Assembly (NCBI GenBank): GCA_002405525.1
Contig: DHLY01000069.1
Span: 11,706 to 25,009, forward strand
DNA: 13,304 nucleotides
Source of the DNA: Proteobacteria bacterium UBA4656
Lineage (GTDB): Bacteria > Pseudomonadota > Gammaproteobacteria > Xanthomonadales > Ahniellaceae
Reading direction: 5' to 3'
Made by a program: the position numbers and the translations under genes. Of the stretch, positions 1 through 7,812 are shown in pieces. Position 1 is the stretch's first letter; every line of letters begins with the position of its first letter. The notes under the pieces are model-generated. The model was not told the DNA's origin, ran no database searches, and saw only the letters and a list, made by a program, of their open reading frames with translations.

Positions 1-2064
1 GCGACCAACATCCCGCCGCACAACGTCAGCGAGATCATCGACGCCACCGTTGCGCTGATCGACAACCCGGCGATCACGATCGACCAGTTGATGGAGATCG
101 TTCCCGGCCCGGATTTCCCCACCGCCGGCATCATCAACGGCATCGCCGGTGTGGTCGAGGCCTACCGCAGCGGCCGCGGGCGCATCAAGGTGCGCGCCAA
201 GTGCGAGATCGAGACCGACGACGATGGCCGCGAGGCGATCATCGTCACCGAGATCCCCTACCAGGTGAACAAGGCCCGCCTGATCACCCAGATCGCCGAC
301 CTGGTCAAGGAAAAGCGCATCGAGGGCATCGGCGCCGACCTGCGCGACGAGTCCGACAAGGACGGGATGCGCATCTACATTCCGATCAAGCGCAACGAAT
401 CGGCCGAGGTCGTCCTCAACAACCTGTACCAGAACACCCAGTTGGAAGTGGTGTTCGGCATCAACATGGTGGCGCTGGTCGACGGCCAGCCGCGCACCCT
501 CTCGTTGAAGGAAGTGCTGGAAGCCTTCGTGCGCCACCGCCGCGAGGTGGTCACCCGGCGTACGGTGTTCGAGCTGCGCAAGGCCCGTGACCGCGCCCAC
601 GTGCTGGAGGGCCTCACCGTCGCGCTGGCCAACATCGATTCGATGATCGAGTTGATCAAGACCTCGAAGAACCCCGAAGAGGCGCGCGAGCGCATGCTTT
701 CGCGGGCCTGGGAACCGGGCCTGGTGCGGGCGCTGCTCGCCGAGGCAGGCGCCACGGCTTCGCGGCCGGAGACGCTGGCCGGTGAATACGGGCTGCACGA
801 AGGCGGCTATCGATTGTCGGAACCGCAGGCCAGGGAGATCCTCGAGATGCGCCTGTCGAAGCTGACCGGCCTCGAGCAGGAGAAACTGACCGACGAATAC
901 CGCGAGATCCTCGGCACCATCCGCGAACTCATCGCGATCCTCGAGGATCCCGACCGCCTGCTGGCGGTAATCCGCGCCGAGCTGGCCGAGATCAAGGAGT
1001 CCTTCGGCGACGCACGCCGCACCGTGATCCAGCGCACCCAGGAAGACCTCTCGATCGAGGACCTGATCACGCCGGAGGACCTGGTCGTGACGCTCTCCCA
1101 CACCGGCTACGCCAAGAGCCAGCCGGTGGCGGCCTATCGCGCGCAGAAGCGCGGCGGCCGCGGCCGCAGCGCCACGGCGATCAAGGAAGAGGACTTCGTC
1201 GAGCGCCTGCTGGTCGCGCACAGCCACGATACCATCCTGTGCTTCACCAGCGCGGGGCGCGTGTTCTGGCTCAAGACCTTCCAGTTCCCGAACGCGGGGC
1301 CGAACTCTCGTGGGCGGCCGATCGTCAACATCCTGCCGGCGCTGGAACAGGGCGAGAAGGTCAACGCGATGCTGCCGGTCAAGGACTACCGCGACGACCG
1401 CTTCGTGTTCTTCGCCACCCGTCAGGGCGTGGTCAAGAAGACCCCGCTCAGCGAGTTCTCGCGCCCGCGCTCGGTCGGCATCTGGGCGATCGAGCTCGAC
1501 GAGGGTGACCGCCTGGTCGACGTCGCGCTGACCGACGGATCGCGCGATGTGCTGCTGTTCGCTTCCAATGGCAAGGCCGTGCGTTTCGCCGAGGACGAGG
1601 TGCGCGCGATGGGCCGCACCGCGCGCGGCGTCCGCGGCATCACGCTGACCGACGAGGCGCGGGTGGTGACGATGCTGGTCGCCGGTGATGGCGACGTGCT
1701 CACCGCCACGGCGCGCGGCTACGGCAAGCGAACTCCGCTCGACGACTACCCGCGCAAGGGGCGCGGCACGCAGGGCGTGATCGCAATCCAGACCAGCGAG
1801 CGCAACGGTGAACTGGTCGGCGCCACCCAGGTCACCGACGAGCACGAGGTGATGCTGATCTCCAGCCAGGGTACCCTGGTCCGCACCCGTGCGGCGGAGA
1901 TCGCGCAGGTTGGCCGCAACACGCAGGGCGTGACCCTCATCCGCCTGCCGGCCGAAGAGACCCTGGTCAGTGTCGAGTGCGTGGCGGCGCTGGGTGTGGA
2001 GGCCGAGGGCGCCGCAGAAAGCGAGGGCGTTGCGGAGGGCGAGGGCGAGCAGCCTTCGGCCTGA
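1..2064 (+). CDS. gyrA: DNA gyrase subunit A, 3' part (5' end outside window)
   Basis: GyrA is the DNA breaking and rejoining subunit of the A2B2 type II topoisomerase that adds negative supercoils. The frame is open from base 1 (ATNIPPHN...), so 687 residues are visible and, by comparison with E. coli GyrA, roughly the first 175-180 are missing, including the catalytic tyrosine and the quinolone-resistance region. Visible parts are the tower and coiled-coil segment ([36 protein letters not shown]) and the C-terminal beta-pinwheel with its repeated blades ([28 protein letters not shown]). The GyrA box QKRGGRG lies at 1144-1164; this motif is needed for DNA wrapping and identifies gyrase rather than topoisomerase IV ParC. 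The tail is acidic, with repeated Glu-Gly and Glu-Ala, like the regulatory tail of E. coli GyrA. The stop is TGA at 2062-2064. Confidence 0.98.
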   Translation, partial: ATNIPPHNVSEIIDATVALIDNPAITIDQLMEIVPGPDFPTAGIINGIAGVVEAYRSGRGRIKVRAKCEIETDDDGREAIIVTEIPYQVNKARLITQIADLVKEKRIEGIGADLRDESDKDGMRIYIPIKRNESAEVVLNNLYQNTQLEVVFGINMVALVDGQPRTLSLKEVLEAFVRHRREVVTRRTVFELRKARDRAHVLEGLTVALANIDSMIELIKTSKNPEEARERMLSRAWEPGLVRALLAEAGATASRPETLAGEYGLHEGGYRLSEPQAREILEMRLSKLTGLEQEKLTDEYREILGTIRELIAILEDPDRLLAVIRAELAEIKESFGDARRTVIQRTQEDLSIEDLITPEDLVVTLSHTGYAKSQPVAAYRAQKRGGRGRSATAIKEEDFVERLLVAHSHDTILCFTSAGRVFWLKTFQFPNAGPNSRGRPIVNILPALEQGEKVNAMLPVKDYRDDRFVFFATRQGVVKKTPLSEFSRPRSVGIWAIELDEGDRLVDVALTDGSRDVLLFASNGKAVRFAEDEVRAMGRTARGVRGITLTDEARVVTMLVAGDGDVLTATARGYGKRTPLDDYPRKGRGTQGVIAIQTSERNGELVGATQVTDEHEVMLISSQGTLVRTRAAEIAQVGRNTQGVTLIRLPAEETLVSVECVAALGVEAEGAAESEGVAEGEGEQPSA

Positions 2065-2087
2065 GGGAGCGGGCTCAGGGCCCAGCC
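2065..2087 (+). repeat. GGGNNNA heptad repeat, left arm
   Basis: Directly after the gyrA stop codon the sequence reads GGGAGC-GGGCTCA-GGGCCCA-GCC, a short run of seven-base units starting with GGG. The 15-base part GGGCTCAGGGCCCAG (2071-2085) recurs exactly at 7731-7745 between sucB and lpdA. The oppositely oriented arm lies at 2400-2436. Confidence 0.6.
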
Positions 2088-2100
2088 GACGGTCGGGGCT
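2084..2100 (+). terminator. Possible rho-independent terminator of gyrA
   Basis: Starting 20 bases after the gyrA stop, AGCCGA and TCGGGGCT can pair around a CGG loop with a two-base bulge, followed by TTTCGTT. The stem is short and the T-rich tail broken, so this is a moderate candidate. It overlaps the heptad arm. Confidence 0.35.
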
Positions 2101-2167
2101 TTCGTTCGGGAACGCGGCGTGCGCCTCGTTGCGCGGCTGTCACGGGCCCAGGCGCGAGGCGGGATTT

Positions 2168-2216
2168 GCCGCCGCACTTCGGCGGCCCGAAGAGTGCCAG
2201 CGCGAGTGGCGCTGGC
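2168..2216. other. Two adjacent perfect stem-loops
   Basis: GCCGCCG (2168-2174) pairs perfectly with CGGCGGC (2180-2186) around a five-base CACTT loop. Ten bases later GCCAGCGC (2196-2203) pairs perfectly with GCGCTGGC (2209-2216) around a five-base GAGTG loop. Neither has a T tract. They could be transcript-end structures, worn repeat elements or part of a structured RNA; the sequence alone does not decide. Confidence 0.45.
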
Positions 2217-2293
2217 CGGGGCAGGGCGCAGCGTAGAGCCTGCGGTCGGCGATCCTGCGGCGGGGTGCCACGCGCGCTGCGTCGCGCCGCCCC

Positions 2294-2381
2294 TGTGAGA
2301 GCGAGCGAAGCTCGCGACCGCAAGCCCCGCTCCAGCGGCGTGGCATCGACGCTGCGGTCGCGAGCGATGCTCGCTCCCACA
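2294..2381. repeat. Inverted pair of REP-like palindromic repeats (BIME-like)
   Basis: A 29-base unit at 2294-2322 is repeated in inverted orientation at 2353-2381, with 25 of 29 positions identical after reverse complementing and a 30-base spacer. Each unit has an internal palindrome, GCGAGC-NNN-GCTCGC, with three-base loops GAA and GAT. Three of the four differences fall in or beside the loop and the fourth near the outer end, as expected if the stem is what is conserved. The pattern matches REP sequences of Xanthomonadales and Pseudomonas, which are spread by RAYT (TnpA-REP) transposases; no RAYT gene is present here. The pair as a whole can also fold into one long stem. Confidence 0.75.
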
Positions 2382-2399
2382 AGGGCGAGGCACCGATCG

Positions 2400-2436
2400 T
2401 CCTGTGCCCTTTGCCCCGGGCCCTATGCCCTCGATG
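2400..2436 (-). repeat. GGGNNNA heptad repeat, right arm
   Basis: Read on the minus strand this is GGGCATA-GGGCCCG-GGGCAAA-GGGCACA, the same seven-base family as 2065-2087 in the opposite orientation. The GGGCCCTAT part also occurs in the right arm of the element at 7711-7803. It lies just past the 3' end of the peroxiredoxin gene. Confidence 0.6.
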
Positions 2437-2474
2437 ACCCGGGCGAAGCGGACCGCGTGCCCCGCCGTCCGCCG

Positions 2475-2954
2475 TCAAAGCACCGCCAGCACCGCCTCCG
2501 CGCTTGAAACCTTGAACTCGCCCGGTGCCTCGACGTGCAGGTGGGTCACGACGCCGTCCTTCGCCACCAGGGCGAAGCGCTTGGAGCGCATGCCCATGCC
2601 GAAGGCGGTGGCGTCCATCTCCAGGCCCATCGACTTGGCGAAGTTGCCGTTGCCGTCGGCAAGCATCACGATTCCGTCCGGAACGTTGTGGCTTTTCGCC
2701 CAGGCGTCCATCACGAAGGCGTCGTTGACCGCCATGCACGCCACGGTGTCCACGCCCCTGGCGCGAAAATCGCCGAGTCGTTCGACGTAGCCGGGCAGAT
2801 GCTTGGCGGAGCAGGTCGGAGTGAAGGCGCCGGGTACCGAGAACAGGACCACGGTCTTGCCCTGAAACAGATCTTCGCTGCGGATCGCCTGCACGCCATC
2901 GTTGAGCGTGTTGAGGGTCGCGGAAGGAATGCGGTCGCCGACCTGGATCGTCAT
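2475..2954 (-). CDS. Peroxiredoxin, Prx5/type II family (redoxin domain)
   Basis: This thiol peroxidase reduces hydrogen peroxide and alkyl hydroperoxides; family members are usually recycled by glutaredoxin or thioredoxin and are cytoplasmic in bacteria. The protein is 159 residues, normal for a single-domain Prx5. The peroxidatic cysteine is Cys48 in PGAFTPTCS, followed by the conserved KHLPGY. A second cysteine, Cys73 (TVACMAVND), is at the place where many type II peroxiredoxins carry one. Other family features are DAFVMDAWAK and LADGNGNF. The frame stays open further upstream, but the ATG at 2954 was chosen because homology begins at MTIQVGDRIP and GGAGA lies about eight bases upstream of it. 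No glutaredoxin domain is fused. The gene is convergent with gyrA and divergent from hsp20. Confidence 0.93.
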   Translation of the reverse strand: MTIQVGDRIPSATLNTLNDGVQAIRSEDLFQGKTVVLFSVPGAFTPTCSAKHLPGYVERLGDFRARGVDTVACMAVNDAFVMDAWAKSHNVPDGIVMLADGNGNFAKSMGLEMDATAFGMGMRSKRFALVAKDGVVTHLHVEAPGEFKVSSAEAVLAVL

Positions 2955-2981
2955 GAGCTGGATCTCCGTGGGAAAGAGGCG

Positions 2982-2987
2982 ATGATA
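2982..2987 (-). promoter_or_regulatory. Candidate -10 element for the peroxiredoxin gene
   Basis: On the minus strand TATCAT (five of six matches to TATAAT) lies 27 bases upstream of the start codon. I see no convincing -35 hexamer at normal spacing, so this is a weak call. Confidence 0.25.
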
Positions 2988-3011
2988 ACCCGGTGCCGCC
3001 GCGCGGCGCGC

Positions 3012-3038
3012 CTTGAAATTCCGCACGCGGCTCATACA
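3012..3038 (+). promoter_or_regulatory. Sigma-32 (RpoH)-type heat-shock promoter of hsp20
   Basis: CTTGAAA at 3012-3018 matches the sigma-32 -35 consensus exactly. After a 12-base spacer, CTCATACA (from 3031) resembles the CCCCATNT -10 element. Spacing is within the usual RpoH range. Transcription would begin near 3045, leaving a leader of about 40-45 bases before the hsp20 start. The gene it serves is a classic heat-shock gene, which supports the call. Confidence 0.65.
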
Positions 3039-3087
3039 TGGAGGACATGGGGCGCCGCTGCGGCGACCCGCGTACGGAGGACCCGCC

Positions 3088-3537
3088 ATGACCATGATCC
3101 GCTACAAGCCGTTTCCGCCGCAAAGTGGCCTGCAAGACGAACTCAAGCAGGCGTTCGACAAGTTCTTCGCCGCCGTCGACGAGGGCGACCAGTCGAACGT
3201 GGTGACCAGCCAGTGGACGCCGCGCGTCGACGTGAAGGAAGAACCCGCGCGTTTCGTCATCCTCGCCGACATCCCCGGCGTGGACCCGAAGGCGATCGAG
3301 GTGCACATGGAGAAGGGCATCCTTTCCATCAAGGGCGAGCGAAAGGAGGAATCCAAGCAGGAGGGCGAGAACTTCACGCGGATCGAGCGTTCGCGCGGTC
3401 TGTTCTACCGCCGCTTCGCGCTGCCCGACTCTGCCGATGCCGAGAAGATCACCGCAGCCGGCCGCCACGGCGTGCTCGAGATCGTGATCCCGAAGAAGCC
3501 CGAGACCACGCCGCGGCGCATCACGATCAACGGGTGA
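3088..3537 (+). CDS. Hsp20/alpha-crystallin family small heat-shock protein
   Basis: Small heat-shock proteins are ATP-independent holdases that bind unfolding proteins and pass them to DnaK and ClpB. The product is 149 residues, normal for the family. A short N-terminal region (1-43) precedes an alpha-crystallin domain at about 44-136, from TPRVDVKEE through FVILADIPGVDPKAIEV and LSIKGERK to the GVLEIVIPK signature. The C-terminal I-X-I motif that docks onto neighbouring subunits is present as ITI (residues 145-147). The ATG at 3088 is preceded by GGAGG at 3076-3080; a second ATG at 3094 is possible but is placed less well. An RpoH-type promoter lies upstream. A DnaJ-family gene follows on the same strand after 226 bases. 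Confidence 0.95.
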   Translation: MTMIRYKPFPPQSGLQDELKQAFDKFFAAVDEGDQSNVVTSQWTPRVDVKEEPARFVILADIPGVDPKAIEVHMEKGILSIKGERKEESKQEGENFTRIERSRGLFYRRFALPDSADAEKITAAGRHGVLEIVIPKKPETTPRRITING

Positions 3538-3654
3538 GGCCGGGCGCGCCGCGAACAGCGCAGGACGCGTTGCGAGGAACGGCGCGTCGCCCAGCCGCCA
3601 GGCGAGCGGCGACCTTGCGACGGCCGCCCGGCGCCAGCCGCGGCGGTCTTCCCG

Positions 3655-3684
3655 GCGGCCCGTGGCGCTCTGCGCCCGGGCCGC
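3655..3684 (+). terminator. Long GC hairpin downstream of hsp20, possible terminator
   Basis: GCGGCCCG-T-GGCGC pairs with GCGCC-CGGGCCGC around a TCT loop, giving 13 base pairs with one bulged T. It begins 118 bases after the hsp20 stop and 79 bases before the cbpA start. Only a weak T-rich stretch (TTGCCTTG) follows. It could end or attenuate the hsp20 transcript or protect its 3' end. The rest of the 226-base gap shows no gene. Confidence 0.45.
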
Positions 3685-3763
3685 TTGCCTTGCGGGGCCC
3701 GCCCGCCGCAGCATGGACCGCGTGGGCCATGGCCCCGACCGACCCCGAGGATCGTGCCCGACC

Positions 3764-4630
3764 ATGCAGTTCAAGGATTACTACGAGGTGCTCGGCGTTC
3801 CACCCGGCGCGGATGCCGACGTGGTCAAGTCGGCATACCGCCGGCAGGCCCGCAAGTTCCATCCCGACGTGAGCAAGGAAAAGGACGCGGAAGAGCGCTT
3901 CAAGGCCGTCAACGAAGCCTACGAAGTCCTCAAGGACCCCAAGAAACGCGCCGCCTACGACCAGTTGCGCGCGCGCGGCTACCGGCCTGGCGACGAGTTC
4001 CGGCCGCCGCCGAACTTCGGCCAGGATTTCGATGTCGACCTGGGTGGCGCGGACGCCGGCGGATTCAGCGATTTCTTCGAGTCGCTGTTCGGCCGCATGC
4101 GCGGCGGCCCCGCGGCTGCGGGCGGACGGCGCACGCGCGCCGATTCCCGCGCGCGGCTCGACATCGACCTCGAGCGCGCCTACGCCGGTGGCGTGGAGCG
4201 GGTGGCGGTCGGCGGGCGCACCCTGGACGTCAAGATCCCAGCCGGCGTGCAGCCGGGGCAGAGCGTCCGCCTTGCCGGCCAGGGCAGCGGTGGCGGGGAC
4301 CTGCTGCTGGAGATCGGCTACCGCGCGCATCCGCGCTTCCGCGTCGACGGTCGGGACATCACGGTGGTGGTGCCAATCAGCCCGTGGGAGGCGGCGCTCG
4401 GCGCTTCGATCCCGGTGCCGACCCTTGGCGGCGAGGTGGAGCTGCGCGTTCCTGCCGGCAGCGCCAGCGGCAAGCGGCTTCGCCTGAAGGGCCGCGGGCT
4501 GCCCGGCGCGACGGCCGGCGACCAGTACGTCGAGCTCGCGGTGCAGGTGCCTCCGGCGACGGACGACCGCGCCACAGCCTTCTACGAGGACATGGCCAAG
4601 CGGTTCAAGGGCTTCGACCCACGGCGCTGA
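3764..4630 (+). CDS. cbpA: DnaJ-class co-chaperone of the CbpA type
   Basis: This J-domain protein stimulates DnaK ATPase activity and delivers substrates; E. coli CbpA also binds curved DNA in the nucleoid. The 288-residue product (E. coli CbpA is about 306) has a J-domain at about 1-70 beginning MQFKDYYEVLGV, with the catalytic HPD at 33-35. A Gly/Phe-rich linker (about 100-140) and two C-terminal beta domains (about 150-285: LDIDLERAYAGG, LDVKIPAGVQPGQSVRLAGQG, LRLKGRGLPG) follow. The cysteine-rich zinc domain of DnaJ is absent, so it is a class B protein. The ATG at 3764 was chosen because the J-domain starts there; the upstream extension is unrelated low-complexity sequence. The ribosome site is weak. 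No cbpM follows; the next gene is convergent pilH. The family is certain; calling it CbpA rather than another class B DnaJ rests on architecture. Confidence 0.9.
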   Translation: MQFKDYYEVLGVPPGADADVVKSAYRRQARKFHPDVSKEKDAEERFKAVNEAYEVLKDPKKRAAYDQLRARGYRPGDEFRPPPNFGQDFDVDLGGADAGGFSDFFESLFGRMRGGPAAAGGRRTRADSRARLDIDLERAYAGGVERVAVGGRTLDVKIPAGVQPGQSVRLAGQGSGGGDLLLEIGYRAHPRFRVDGRDITVVVPISPWEAALGASIPVPTLGGEVELRVPAGSASGKRLRLKGRGLPGATAGDQYVELAVQVPPATDDRATAFYEDMAKRFKGFDPRR

Positions 4631-4688
4631 CGGCCCGGGCAACACGAAGTCCGCGAGCCTGCGGCGGGCGGATCGATGCGCCGGAGTG

Positions 4689-4704
4689 GGCCCGGAGCCG
4701 GGCC
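4689..4704. terminator. Hairpin between convergent cbpA and pilH genes
   Basis: GGCCCG and CGGGCC form a perfect six-pair stem with a GAGC loop in the 80-base gap between the cbpA and pilH stops. There is no T tract on either side, so it may only be a transcript-end structure. Confidence 0.35.
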
Positions 4705-4710
4705 TCGGGA

Positions 4711-5076
4711 TCAGCCGCCGATCAGCGACTGGATCGCGACCGACAGCTGCGCCTCGTTGATCGGTTTGGTGACGTAGGCCTTCGCGCCCTGCCGCATGCC
4801 CCAGACCTTGTCGGTTTCCTGGTCCTTGGTGGTGACCAGAATCACCGGAATGTGGCTGGTGCTCGGATCCTTGCTGATCTGGCGTGTGGCCTGGAACCCG
4901 TTCAGGTTCGGCATCACCACGTCCATCAGGATCAGGTCCGGGAGTTCGCGGCGGGCGGTCTCCACGCCGGCCGCCCCGTCTTCGGCCGTCATCACGAGGT
5001 GGCCGAGCTTTTCGACCACACGGCGCAGCCCCAGCAACTGCGAGGGCGAGTCGTCGACGATCAGGACACGGGCCAT
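4711..5076 (-). CDS. pilH: Single-domain response regulator, PilH-like
   Basis: This is a stand-alone CheY-like receiver of 121 residues with no output domain. It begins MARVLIVDDS, with acidic-pocket residues Asp8 and Asp9, phosphoacceptor Asp52 (LILMDVVMP), switch residues Thr82/Thr83 and Lys104 (VTKP). The stretch NGFQATRQISKD...VTTKDQETDKVWGMRQGA is the pattern I recognise from Pseudomonas PilH, which acts with PilG and the ChpA kinase to control the type IV pilus retraction system in twitching and surface sensing. The ATG at 5076 is where receiver homology starts; longer starts overlap acuI. It lies 46 bases after the acuI stop on the same strand and may be co-transcribed. No pilG, pilI, pilJ or chpA gene is nearby, so the PilH name rests on protein similarity alone and this could be a paralogue. 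Confidence 0.85.
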   Translation of the reverse strand: MARVLIVDDSPSQLLGLRRVVEKLGHLVMTAEDGAAGVETARRELPDLILMDVVMPNLNGFQATRQISKDPSTSHIPVILVTTKDQETDKVWGMRQGAKAYVTKPINEAQLSVAIQSLIGG

Positions 5077-5122
5077 GGAATCTCGGTCTGCGAGGTCGGG
5101 GCGTTGGGGAGGGCAGCCGACT

Positions 5123-6118
5123 TCAGGGCGCGACCACCGTGCGCCCGACCGACTCCCCGGCCATGATCGTAGCAAAAACGCCCGCCAATCCGTCCAGCCC
5201 CGTCTCGCGCGCGGCGATCCGGTCGAGGTGCGCCGGTTTCCAGTCGCCGGCCAGCCGTTCCCAGACCCGTCGCCGGATGTCGTAGGCAGTCCCCGCGGAA
5301 GCAATCCCCAGCAGGCTGATTCCGCGGATGATGAACGGCATCACCGTGGTGTGCAACTCGTGGCCCCCGGCGAGCCCGCAGGATGCGATGTTGCCGTAGG
5401 GGTGAATCACGCGGGTCAGTCCGTCGAGCATCTCACCGCCGACATTGTCGATCGCGCCCGCCCAGCGTGCGGCCTCCAGCGGGCGCTGGCCCCAGTGCAG
5501 GCCGTGCCGCGAGACGCACTGCCGTGCCCCGATCGACTGCAGGAAGTCGAAGTGAGAGGGCTTGCCGGTGATCGCATGCGCTTCGAAGCCGGCGCGGGTG
5601 AGGACGTCGATCGCCAGCATGCCGACGCCGCCGGTGGCCCCGGTGACGACGATCGGCCCCATGTCGGGACGCTGCCCGTTCGCCAGCATGCGGTGCAGGG
5701 ACAATCCGGCCGTGAAGCCGGCGGTGCCGAGCGCCATCGATTCGCGCAGCGTCAGCCCCGCGGGGAGCGGCACCACCCAGTCGGCTTCCAGGCGCGCGTA
5801 CTCCGCAAAGCCACCGTCGCGCGTTTCCGACAGCCCGCAGCCGGTGACCAGCACCGCGTCACCCTCGCGCCAGCGCGGGTCGCGCGAGGCGACCACGTGG
5901 CCCGCGACGTCGATGCCCCCGACCAGTGCCGGACGGCGCAGGATCTTGCCCCTGCCGGTCCCGGCCAGCGCGTCCTTGTAGTTCACCGACGAGTAGGCGA
6001 CCCGGATGTCCACCTCGCCGGGCGAGAGGTCGTCGAGACCGAGATCCTCGATGCCGGCGCGGTGCTCATCGCCCCGGGCATGAATGCGGAGCGCACGGAA
6101 GCGGGCGGGAATGCTCAT
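5123..6118 (-). CDS. acuI: Acrylyl-CoA reductase (NADPH), AcuI/YhdH family
   Basis: The product is a 331-residue medium-chain dehydrogenase/reductase of the YhdH/AcuI branch (E. coli YhdH is about 324). AcuI reduces acryloyl-CoA to propionyl-CoA with NADPH, removing a reactive electrophile formed from acrylate, DMSP or 3-hydroxypropionate. Visible parts are the N-terminal GroES-like domain with SSVNYKDAL (43-51), GGIDVAG and the GDAVLVTG turn, then GTAGFTAGLSLHRM (131-144) and the Rossmann glycine motif TGATGGVG (159-166). SIGA, the hydrophobic core and the end ESVGRTVV also fit YhdH proteins. There is no structural zinc cluster, as expected for this branch. The ATG at 6118 overlaps the TGA of a possible 46-codon ORF as ATGA. 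The gene lies downstream of lpdA and upstream of pilH. The family is firm; the physiological substrate is inferred. Confidence 0.9.
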   Translation of the reverse strand: MSIPARFRALRIHARGDEHRAGIEDLGLDDLSPGEVDIRVAYSSVNYKDALAGTGRGKILRRPALVGGIDVAGHVVASRDPRWREGDAVLVTGCGLSETRDGGFAEYARLEADWVVPLPAGLTLRESMALGTAGFTAGLSLHRMLANGQRPDMGPIVVTGATGGVGMLAIDVLTRAGFEAHAITGKPSHFDFLQSIGARQCVSRHGLHWGQRPLEAARWAGAIDNVGGEMLDGLTRVIHPYGNIASCGLAGGHELHTTVMPFIIRGISLLGIASAGTAYDIRRRVWERLAGDWKPAHLDRIAARETGLDGLAGVFATIMAGESVGRTVVAP

Positions 6119-6254
6119 GACCGTGCCTCGTGGGGCTCGACGACGGCTCCGAGTGTCGCCGCCCGGACGGATTCCATCAAGCCGGCGCCGCGGACGCGGG
6201 TCTCGGCGCCGGGCCGCTCCGCGCCAGGGGCGACGCCGGCGTTGCGGGGCAGCA

Positions 6255-6255
<1 letters not shown>
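6115..6255 (-). CDS. Possible 46-residue ORF bridging lpdA and acuI
   Basis: An ATG at 6255-6253 overlaps the lpdA stop as TGATG, and the ORF ends in a TGA (6117-6115) that overlaps the acuI ATG as ATGA. It thus fills the 136-base gap exactly, in the arrangement typical of translational coupling. AAGG lies about nine bases upstream of its start. About 40 of 46 codons end in G or C, and second positions are clearly lower in G+C, as in real genes here. The product (MLPRNAGVAPGAERPG...VVEPHEARS) has no domain, signal peptide or membrane segment that I recognise. Against it, the same frame is open far upstream inside lpdA, so openness alone is weak evidence. It may be a genuine small protein, a coupling device that carries ribosomes to acuI, or chance. 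Confidence 0.3.
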
Positions 6256-7803
<1,548 letters not shown>

Positions 7804-7812
7804 TCCGGCTCG

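Larger units (their letters stand above)
2065..2474. other. Non-coding repeat and hairpin island between convergent gyrA and peroxiredoxin genes
   Basis: This is the only gene-free stretch over 300 bases in the window. I see no credible coding region in it. In order it holds a heptad-repeat arm directly after the gyrA stop, a possible gyrA terminator, two adjacent perfect stem-loops, an inverted pair of REP-like repeats and an oppositely oriented heptad arm. It sits where two convergent transcripts end, a common place for REP-type repeats. Each part has its own entry. Confidence 0.7.

Noticed and set aside
1..2064. Topoisomerase IV subunit ParC instead of GyrA
   Set aside because: The GyrA box QKRGGRG, the full pinwheel repeats and the acidic tail are gyrase features that ParC lacks.
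2955..3095. A 47-residue N-terminal extension of the peroxiredoxin
   Set aside because: It would cover the promoter region shared with hsp20, has no signal-peptide character, and family homology and the ribosome site support the ATG at 2954.
3689..3715. A sigma-32-like promoter for cbpA (CTTGCGG with a CAGCAT about 13 bases on)
   Set aside because: Neither element is close enough to consensus, and such strings are common in GC-rich DNA.
3662..3763. A 34-residue N-terminal extension of the DnaJ-type protein
   Set aside because: J-domain proteins of this class start at the MxFKDYY segment; the upstream part is low-complexity and overlaps a strong hairpin.
2140..3774. A 544-codon minus-strand frame across the repeat island, the peroxiredoxin and hsp20
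   Set aside because: It crosses two well-supported genes and the non-coding island, and its translation resembles no family.
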